This document shows, piece after piece, positions 56,298 through 64,000 of a stretch of 64,000 bases of DNA. Within the stretch, counting starts at the first letter, position 1, and every line of letters starts with the position of its first letter. The notes beneath the pieces were generated by a model. That model searched no databases, had not been told where the DNA came from, and worked only from the letters and a program-made list of their open reading frames with translations. The position numbers and the translations under genes are program-made. The stretch comes from Symsagittifera roscoffensis (lineage: Eukaryota > Xenacoelomorpha > Acoela > Convolutidae): contig NC_087064.1 in the NCBI RefSeq assembly GCF_963678635.1, forward strand, positions 69,988,123 to 70,052,122, read 5' to 3'.

Positions 56298-57222
56298 TGT
56301 GCGCGTACGGTATACGGGGCGACAAGATCTATGGGGTCGAACAAGGAGGACACAAAACTAAGAACCGATCGCTGCGTAACAGAGTCTTTGAGTTCGCGGT
56401 TAACTCCTCTGCTCACAACCAACTTATCGGTGACGTGGTCCCATTTGAGAACGAGAACATGCAATGCGGTTTCCGGATTAATCGCAGCGGTAATAATTTC
56501 CTTACTGTTGTTAGCGCTGGTCTTAGGGGGATTTAGTTTCGAAGACAAATTGGGAACGCTGCTAATAAATTGTGTAAGATTAGACCCACCCAACTTAAGC
56601 AATTAAGCAGTTCAACTAAACTGCGACCTAACATTAAAGCAGTTTCTGGGTTTTTCACAGACCCAAGGTAGTCATCCATGTAAAAAATGTTTAGCACGGC
56701 GTAAGCGGCATAGGGGTAACGATCTTGGTTGTCGACGGCTGTTCGGCAAAGCGCAAAGGTTCTGAAGCAGATCGGGGCGACGAGAAGGGAGTTAATCAGT
56801 GATTTGCCGTGAAACTTAGAAGCACCATTTAAAACGCGCCGAACTTTGCTGGGTTTGTTCGGATTTGAAACTGGGTGGTGCGGTAGGTACCATTCTCGGT
56901 CTGAACGGTTTTTTGAGTCGCGAGTGCTAACTGGGACTACGTAACCCTTCTCGACATCACTTCGTATATCTGATGCGTATTGAGTTTTCAGGTTAAAATC
57001 TTTCTCTAGACGCTTTTCAAGAGCCTTAAACTGGACCAATGAAGCGTAAAAGTTATCGGGAAGATGAATGTTGTCATCAGCCCAGAGCTTTCCGACACTA
57101 TAACGGCTGCCATCATGAAGCGTGGTAGAGTCAAGAATGTTTTGAGCACGTTTATCAGCTGAGGAACGGGGATCAGCTTGTTTAAACGTGCCATACGATT
57201 CTAGCTCGTACCAATTCTTCAA
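56288..57222 (-). pseudogene. BEL/Pao reverse transcriptase, palm deletion
   Basis: Begins with KNWYELESYGTF and the ADKRAQNIL segment, then REWYLPHHPVSNPNKPSKVR and VRRVLNGASKFHGKSLINSL (fingers). The central palm after SLINSLL is shortened, so the first catalytic aspartate region is not recognisable, yet FYMDDYLGSVK (about 56690-56655) keeps both YMDD aspartates. A frame change near 56560 leads into the region LKWDHVTDKLVVSRG and VLSFVSSLFDPIDLVAPYT. Confidence 0.85.
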
Positions 57223-57308
57223 TTGGTCAGCGAGTGCTACGTCTTCAACATTGCACTTGAGATTGGTGACTCGAACACCATTGGTGATGGAAGTGGGCCA
57301 CTGAGAAC

Positions 57309-57950
57309 CTAGCCAATGGCCATACGGACAGCGACAGGAGTATTTTGATTTCCTCCTTGGAAGTATTCGAGAGGCTTGATTGCATGAAAGACATCCTGCC
57401 CTAATATCATCTCAACGTGGCAATAGTTGTAGACAATAAGTTTAATTGCCTGAAGATGTAGAAACCTGTTTTGGAGAATGGTAACTTCAATGGTTTCGGA
57501 ACCAACGCTCAAACTGTCTTTCACAAACAGCGTAACCCTAAACGAGTGTTCATGGTGGTCGAATTTGGCAAAAACATTCACTTCGACTTGTTGCGTGGGA
57601 ACGGATTCCATCGAATTGAAGCCGTTTACCAGAATATCTAGCTTTTGACCAGTTAAATTTAAACGCTGTGCTAGGCCCGCCGAGAAACATAAGTGGGTAC
57701 AACAGGAATCGCACATTACAAGAGCAGTGGTCACGTCTGTGTGTAAATTTATTTCCAATTGAAGTACAGGAAGGAGTCCCTTTAATTTCATGTAAGACGG
57801 CAAACCGGGTAGGTGCGATGACAAAATTTGCGGCTTATTCCGGTTCGGCGGGGCGGTACAGTTAGAATTTGAATGGCTTGCGTTATTGCTATTGTTTAAC
57901 TCTTTGTTTGCAGACCTTACGCTGAAAATTTTCTCAGCACCATGCAACAA
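57309..57950 (-). pseudogene. BEL/Pao protease region (DUF1758-type)
   Basis: A 213-codon open frame. After a Ser/Asn-rich start it reads VTTALVMCDSCCTHLCFS (about 57720-57670), the place where the retropepsin-like DSG triad is expected; here it is DSC, as read. The C-terminal half has HVEMILGQDVFHAI, the ILG motif. Frame integrity suggests a relatively recent insertion. The protease would release gag and pol products. Confidence 0.75.
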
Positions 57951-58089
57951 GACATTATGGGTGCTTTCACAACCAGGCTTAGTGCTTAGAACATGTGGTC
58001 AGTTTGAAAGCAAGCAAAACACAACCTATTTTGCGCGGAGAACTGAGCTTACCTTAAAAGTTTTTCAGTTTTATGACCCTAAAACTTTC

Positions 58090-59597
58090 TCACCTTAAAA
58101 CTATTTTGCGCGCAGACCTTACGCTGATCACTTTCTCAGCACCATGCAACAAGACATTATGGGTCCTTTCACAACCAGGCTTGGTGCATTTGCGGGCTTT
58201 AGGGCATTTTCGGAACATGTGGTCAGGTTGAAAGCAAGCAAAACATAACCTATTTTGCGTGGAGAACTGAGCTCCTAGAGTTGGGGTCTTTTCCTTATTT
58301 ACAGAACAACTCCAGAGTGGGTGCTTGCCTTTTAACTGGAGGCACGGAGCATAAATTGTTTTTTCAAATTTTGAAGCTGCGGCAAAAACTTTTGTAGGTG
58401 GTTTATGGAAACCAGATTTTGGAGTCTCCTCAGGTCGTGACCTATTCTGACACACACGCATCAGTTCATGTGCCTCAGCCTTGTCGCGGAGTCAATCATT
58501 AAAAGCTAAAATGGTTGGTTGTCTCCAACATTTCTTTACAGAGTGGAGAGACCACGACTCTTTCATATTTGGAGGCAACTTTGAAATAATTTGATTCAAA
58601 ACGGATGTACTCTTAAAGTCGTACTCATATCCTAACGATTTTAAAACAGCGACAAGACTGGATATAGAGGAAGCGAAATTGATAATGCTTTCTGAATTGT
58701 GCATTTTGAGAGTGGGAAAAGTCGAAAGTTTTTCAAGATGAGCCGCCACAATCGTCTGTGGTTGTCCAAATTTCCTCTCCAGAGTTTTCAAAGCGTCCTT
58801 GTAAAACATTCCAATGTAAGCGAATTAGGCAATTGCATTCTTCGCTTTGCCTGAAACGAGGGTTTTGAGATATGTCAGTTTAATATCATCACTTAAAACT
58901 TTTGCATCGATTGCGCTTTTGAACTGACCAAACCATTCAGGCCACTGCAATGGGTTTCCGTCGAAAGAAGACAATTTCCACTCAGGCAAGGGACCTTTCT
59001 GGCTCAGTGTCAAGATTTCAGCTAGATCTTGATTAGTGATTGGTTTACTGCCCGAGGATGTAATTGGGTCATATTGTTTGTTCTTACTTGTGTAAGGCGC
59101 CTATACTGTTTCGAATAGATAGCGGTGTCTATAGCATTAGGATTACCGACATAAAAAATTGTTCCTTCGCTAGAGAACGGTTGAACATTCGATGGCTGTG
59201 TCACATTATTTGAGTTAGGGGCAGAGACGACTGTTGAAAGATTGAGAGGACCAACGTTAGTGGCTAGAAGCTGTTGGTACACAAAACTTGCAGAAGTATT
59301 AGGGACAAAGGTTTGTTGAGCAATGGGCATTGAGCTCGTCGGGATATTAGACTGATGGAAACTACTATGCATAAAAGAGTTGTAGCTGTATAATTTGTCC
59401 AAAGGTAGCTGTTCCTGTGGCTCATAAGTATTATTTACGCTTGGATTTGGCAAGCTGACACTTTTATTTGATGTATGACGGACGTTAACACTCTGTGAGT
59501 TTATACACGTGGTTTCGAAATAATTAGCACTTGGTTGAGAGTTATTAATCATCGTCAGATTTCTACTGAAAGGCGGTTCAATACTTGAAAATGACAA
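58090..59597 (-). pseudogene. BEL/Pao gag, second (duplicated) copy
   Basis: Repeats the linker, the DUF1759-type domain (PEWKLSSFDGNPLQWPEWFG near 58980-58920) and the zinc-knuckle region (CFACFQPDHMFRKCP near 58230-58190), with about 2-5% difference by eye from the first copy. It has the same in-frame TGA (58492-58494) before KAEAHELMRV. A further partial repeat of the knuckle end lies at about 57895-58030. Confidence 0.85.
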
Positions 59598-59765
59598 GAA
59601 CTTGGAAGCTGGTTCCAGATTGACATTTTGGATACTTTCTGGAGGTCAGGTTGAAAGCAAGCAAAACATAAACTATTTTTCGCTGAGAACTGAGCTTACC
59701 TTAAGACTTTCTCAGTTTTAATACCTTAAAACTTTCTCACCCTAAAACTGTTTTGCGCGCAGACC

Positions 59766-62041
59766 TTATGCTGAATACTTTCTTAGCACCATGCAACAAG
59801 ACGTTATGGGTGCTTTCACGACCAGGCTTGGTGCATTTGCGGGCTTTAGGGCATTTTCGGAAAATGTGGTCAGGTTGAAAGCAAGCAAAACATAACCTAT
59901 TTTGCGCGGAAACTGAGCTCGTAGAGTTGGGGTCTTTTTCTTAAAAACAGAACAACTCCAGAGTGGGTGCCTGCCTTTTAACTGGAGGCACGGAGCATAA
60001 ATTGGTTTTTCAATTTTTGAAGCTGCGGCAAAAATTTTTGTAGGTGGTTTATGGAAACCAAATTTTGGAGTCTCCTCAGGTCGTGACTTATTCTGACTCA
60101 CACGCATAAGTTCATGTCCCTCAGCCTTGTAGCGGAGTCAATCATTAAAAACTAAAATGGTTGGTTGTCTCCAACATTTCTTTACAGAGTGGAGAGACCA
60201 CGATTTTTTCATATTTGGAGGCAATTTTGAAATAATTTGATTCAAAACGGATGTACTCTTTAAGTCGTACTCAGATCCTAACGATTTTAAAACAGCGACA
60301 AGACTGGATATAGAGGAAGCGAAATTGATAATGCTTTCTGAATTGTGCATTTTGAGAGGGGGAAAAGTCAAAAGTTTTTCAAGATGAGCCATTACAATTG
60401 TCTGTGGTTTTCCAAATTTCGTCTCCAGAGTTTTCAAAGCGTCCTTGTAAAACATTCGACTGTTAGCGAATTCGGTAATTGCATTATTCGCTTTGCCTGA
60501 AACGAGGGTTTTGAGATATGTCAGTTTGACATCATCACTTAAAACTTTTGCATCGATTGCGCTTTTGAACTGACCAAACCAGTCAGGCCACTGCAAGGGA
60601 TTTACGTCGAAAGAGGACAATTTCCACTCAGGCAAGGGATCTTTCTGGCTCAGTGTCAAGATTTTGGCTAGATCTTGATTAGTGATTGGTCTACTGCCCG
60701 AGGACGTAATTGGGTCATATTGTTTGTTCTTACTTGTATAAGGCGCCATCAGCTGCTTCGAATAGATAGCGGTGTCTACAGCATTAGGATTACCGACATA
60801 AAAAGTTGTTCCTCCGCTAGAGAACGGTTGAACATTCGATGGCTGTGTCACATTATTTGAGTTAGGGGCAAAGATGACTGTTGAAAGGTTTAGAGGACCA
60901 ACGTTAGTGGGTAAAAGCGGTTGGTACACAAAACTTGCAGAAGTATTAGGGACAAAGGTTTATTGAGCAATGGGCATTGAGCTCGTCGGGATATTAGACT
61001 GATGGAAACTACTCTGTATCAAAGGGTTGTAGCTTTATAAGTTGGTCAAAGGTAGCTGTTCCTGTGGCTCATAAGTATTATTTACACTTGGATTTGGCAA
61101 GCTGACACTTGTATTTGATGTATGAGGAACGTTAACAATCTGTGAGTTTATACACGTGGTTTCGAAATAATTAGCACTTGGTTGAGAGTTATTAATCCTT
61201 GTCCGATTTCTACTGAAAGGCGGTTCAATACTTGAAAATAATAAGAACTTGGTAGCTGGTTCCAGATTGACACTTTTGACAGGCGCCACGGGCTGAACTA
61301 TCTCCTGAGCTGAGATTTGAGTGTTCACCCAACTTCTTGTCCTGTCTTCCTCCGTTTGGTTCTCCTGAACGGCCATTGCCAATTTCGATCTGCCACGACG
61401 AAGTCCAAAGATTTCAGAGGCGTCTTCCAGATATTCAGCCTCTTCGATAGTTGCTTCGGCTAGCTTTTGACGGCTTTTCTCTACAACCACGTCAAGTTCA
61501 AATTGACCCTTCATCGACTGAATCTGGATCTCTTGCTTTTTCAAACGCTTAGCCTATGCCTGGCGTTCAACTTCCTCGCGTCTAATTTTTGCAAGGGCTG
61601 CCTCTTTTCGACGCTCACTCGAAGTCATTGATGCAAACTTAGAACGCTGTGAAGGGGGTTTCTTGGAACGGACGGATTCGCTTGGCGTTGGGGTTCTTGC
61701 AGTTGATACCTGGTCCTCTTGAGGTTTAATTTGAAAGTAATTTTTAGCTAGACCTAATACATCGTCATTTTTTGCAGTGATAGATCCAAGTTAAAACTCA
61801 AGTTGAGTTATTGATTCAGCAGCGTTGTTGCTGTGAATAGACAAATATTTAAGCTCACCGTTTTTCTGTTTAATTTTTTGTAAGCAAATGCTAGATTTTT
61901 CGATGTACGTTTCAATTTTAGCTGGTCTATCATCCGCACTTAGATATTCCGTAATTTTGGAATGGTAATCGAAAAGATTCGTTTCCAACTCTTTCCTGGC
62001 AGGATAAATTTGTTTAGTTTTTGGCCGAGATCAAGCTCCAT
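59766..62041 (-). pseudogene. BEL/Pao gag, first (5') copy
   Basis: Starts at the ATG at 62041 (MELDLGQKLNKF), with a frame change near 61985 and stops near 61790 and 61555. It continues with a coiled-coil-like segment (61544-61035), a Ser/Asn/Pro-rich linker, and the DUF1759-type domain LPEWKLSSF..WFGQFKSAID (about 60640-60560). A TGA at 60138-60140 precedes KAEGHELMRV and the CxxC region. The N-terminal coiled coil is present only in this copy. Gag forms the particle shell; this copy is inactive. Confidence 0.85.
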
Positions 62042-62249
62042 TTTGAAATATTTGTTTTTTAATTAAGAGCAAAAAAAATTAGCGTCGATTGACGGAATCA
62101 AACTAAAATCAATTCAAGTAGCCGCGTCGTATACCGAACGAGGGGATCCTCGCAAGACCCTTACGATTCCCGTTGGCTACGGAACAGAAGGACATCAAAC
62201 TACAAAACTGAAAATAAAGATGAATTTAACTAATGAAAAAAAAAGCAAA
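62042..62249. other. Leader region upstream of BEL/Pao gag
   Basis: An LTR end and primer-binding site are expected here on the minus strand. 62117-62176 is locally GC-rich, but I could not match it to a tRNA 3' end or to a second LTR. Confidence 0.3.
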
Positions 62250-62895
62250 TCAAGATTTATAATGCCTAACAAATGATAAATATTCTTCGACTGTTGTCAT
62301 TTGTGAAATCTTACGCTTATCTGCTTTTCTTTTCCTTGACTTTGGTCGACGACTTTTAACTTTATTGATAAATTCAAACAGATTGAGGAAATAACGTCGA
62401 ATAATTCTCAATTTTTTTTTTTCCAAAAACGCCGGAGGATGAATTAATTTAATTTTACGAATTAATTCTTTGTTTTTAGCTTTTCTTTTCGAGATTAAAT
62501 GTTTGGTCACATCAATTGTTAATATTACTGTTTCAACCAAACGTCCATAAATATTGGGGGTGTTTTGACGGTGCACGTAAATAATAGCTGATATTTTGTC
62601 TTTGTATTCTTAAAATTTCAATTAGACTTTCTGGTGTAAGTGGGTTATCGTTGTTTGATCTATGCTTGCTCAATGAACTATTTATAACATCGTGCCAATT
62701 TATAAAATTTTTTTCTTTCATTTTTTTTGTGGATTTGCTTAAAAGATTTTGAACAGTCTTTTGCCGGTTTTTTGCATTCAAATTAAAGCTTAAGCCTGGA
62801 ACTGCTTGAAAAGTGTCGTCGAGGCGTTTTTGTAGAGTTAATGGTAATGTATTTACGGAGTGATGGAGAGAACTCGCAGCAATGATGAACACCAT
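62250..62895 (-). pseudogene. Unrecognised ORF upstream of BEL/Pao gag, one frameshift
   Basis: From the ATG at 62895 the frame encodes MVFIIAASSLHHSVNTLPL, then a Lys/Asn/Ser-rich region (WHDVINSSLSKHRS) to about 62590. The adjacent frame continues with NTPNIYGRLVETVILTID, a basic stretch (SRRPKSRKRKADKRK) and a stop at 62250. A single frame change near 62580 would explain both halves, about 215 residues in all. The hydrophobic start could be a signal sequence and the basic cluster a nuclear or proprotein-cleavage-like site. No homologue recognised. It may be an extra ORF of the retroelement, part of another element, or a broken host gene. Confidence 0.4.
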
Positions 62896-63014
62896 TGAGA
62901 GTGATAAGCGATACGGTTGGTTTAATGGCAATCAATTTAAGGAGTCGGTTGTTGTAAAGTCGTCACATAGAAATAAAATAAAATTATGACGATAATAACT
63001 TTAAGAACCCTTAG

Positions 63015-63248
63015 CTGAGGGTTTGTAAGGTTCTACTAAGGCTTCCATTCAGTACTATTCAAGTTAAAGCGTACGGTTTATCGGTTAAACTCAACGACGT
63101 TACGGTAGTAGTAACGGTCGCGGCTGTATGCGGCCGAAAACGGGGCGAGCCGAGCAAATTTTTAAAAATTATCCAACCTCTTGAGGAAACCGAGGTAGGG
63201 ATTCACTCAAAAAACTTGCTCGACACGATTGACGGTTTCAACGATTGA
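63015..63248 (+). other. ATG-less open frame in CpG-richer patch
   Basis: Seventy-eight open codons between stops, without an ATG, including KLNDVTVVVTVAAVCGRKRG and FLKIIQPLEETEVGIHSKN. Base composition is richer in CG than the flanks. It could be an exon (a GAG|GTAGGG donor-like site lies near 63194) or the regulatory part of a retroelement. Not recognised. Confidence 0.2.
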
Positions 63249-63551
63249 ACGCGCAAGACGAAAACGGTGTTTTCCGGCTTTGCTCTAAATTCGGGCAAAA
63301 AAAAATTGTCAGTGAAAGTTTTGGGAAAAATTGGTTTAACTTTTTTTTTGTCGAGGATTTTTTTGGAAAATTTTCTGGATTTTTTTTTCAGAATGTTTTT
63401 GGGTTCGAGACTCTCCTGGAGTACTAGAGTACTGGGTATGCACGAGTATTAGGGTGTCTAATAGGGTCTTTATCGGTTTGCAATCAATTATAACGTATAT
63501 GTTTCTATAGCACTGATAATCAAAAAAGTAGCACTTTTTTTGGTAAAAAAA

Positions 63552-63988
63552 CTAGCACAAATTTAGTAAAAAACTAGCACAAAGTCTAAAAGTTAGTTGA
63601 AAACACAGGTTTGATCTTACAAATTTTTCTGCAGGGAGTTCACCGAGCTTCAGACCAAATGTCCACAAAGAATCCACTAAATACCACTTTCGGCCTTGTG
63701 TGATGTCGGCCTGCTGGGTTGTCGGCTTTGTTTTGACTAGGGCATATTTTGAGATGATACTGCTACAGGAGCTGGTTGTTTCGACAAAAGTAGTTTGCTG
63801 TTGTGGCAAAAGTTGTCGATCGTATCGGTTCGGCTAAACTCGGCAAGCGACATCGTTCTTGATTTCGTTAACTGGGTTGTTTTTAACAGTTTCTGACTTT
63901 CGGCCAATCGACCTGTTTTTGATTTTTCGGTCGGTTGCAGTAGTTTGAGTTTTTGCGTAATCTGACCATTGGAATGGTTTTCGTTCAT
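63552..63988 (-). other. Two overlapping minus-strand frames, unrecognised
   Basis: 63988-63737 is Lys/Thr/Gln-rich (QKLKLLQPTEKSKTG). The overlapping 63809-63552 frame reads KYALVKTKPTTQQADITQG and KWYLVDSLWTFGLKLG. They may be halves of one frameshifted product. No domain recognised. Confidence 0.2.
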
Positions 63989-64000
63989 TTTTAGGTCGCA

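Larger units (their letters stand above)
54084..62041 (-). mobile_element. BEL/Pao LTR retrotransposon, decayed, with duplicated gag
   Basis: Gag with a DUF1759-type domain, a DUF1758-type protease, RT, A17-type peptidase/RNase H region, H2C2 zinc finger, integrase core and a DUF5641-type tail occur in BEL/Pao order on the minus strand. The gag block is tandemly duplicated (offset about 1646 bp). LTRs, primer-binding site and target duplication were not recognised. It sits in intron 6 of the + strand oxidoreductase gene, in antisense orientation. Confidence 0.95.

Overview
The window is AT-rich animal DNA with no bacterial-style gene packing. BEL/Pao elements are known essentially only from Metazoa, and a BEL/Pao copy, a Ty3 copy, an esterase-bearing LINE and a spliced gene with large introns together point to an invertebrate animal. 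I cannot name the species. The coding exons are visibly more GC-balanced than the introns. Most of the window is transposable elements, tandem repeats and their remnants.

The one confidently recognised host gene is on the + strand at 40325-53367. It encodes a Gfo/Idh/MocA-family NAD(P)-dependent oxidoreductase resembling inositol 2-dehydrogenase / YrbE. Six exons join in frame with GT-AG introns and give 300 codons; the C-terminal exon is not seen and probably lies beyond the window. Its introns are crowded. Intron 1 holds Helentron-like elements, a hAT-type MITE and a minisatellite of about 60 x 25 bp. Intron 2 holds a 763-bp fold-back element and three Helentron-like copies. Intron 3 holds a MITE with a perfect 8-bp target duplication. 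Intron 5 holds a palindrome-rich repeat. Intron 6 holds a tRNA-like sequence and a BEL/Pao element.

Layout: 1-4100 has one good minus-strand cysteine-rich exon candidate (926-1077), a MITE and simple repeats. 4129-6535 is an internally deleted LINE with an SGNH-esterase ORF1 and a 2A-like motif before its endonuclease. 6500-11300 is DNA-transposon and Helentron-like debris. 11308-13650 is an old direct duplication. 14200-16420 has weak exon candidates, the best being a membrane-anchor first exon at 16247-16412. 19440-24727 is a decayed Ty3 element with gag, protease, RT, RNase H, integrase and a charged 3' ORF. 27470-27990 and 52290-52895 are inverted-orientation copies of one repeat built from GCGGAATCCGC palindromes. 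28092-36872 is four near-identical tandem 2.2-kb units, each with a possible 58-codon minus-strand exon. 54084-62041 is a minus-strand BEL/Pao element whose gag is tandemly duplicated. 62250-62895 is an unrecognised broken ORF upstream of that gag.

Nothing here is an operon or a defence system. The less ordinary items are the quadruplicated exon-bearing unit, the Helentron-like family, the palindromic repeat family, the fold-back element and the gag duplication that shares an in-frame TGA.
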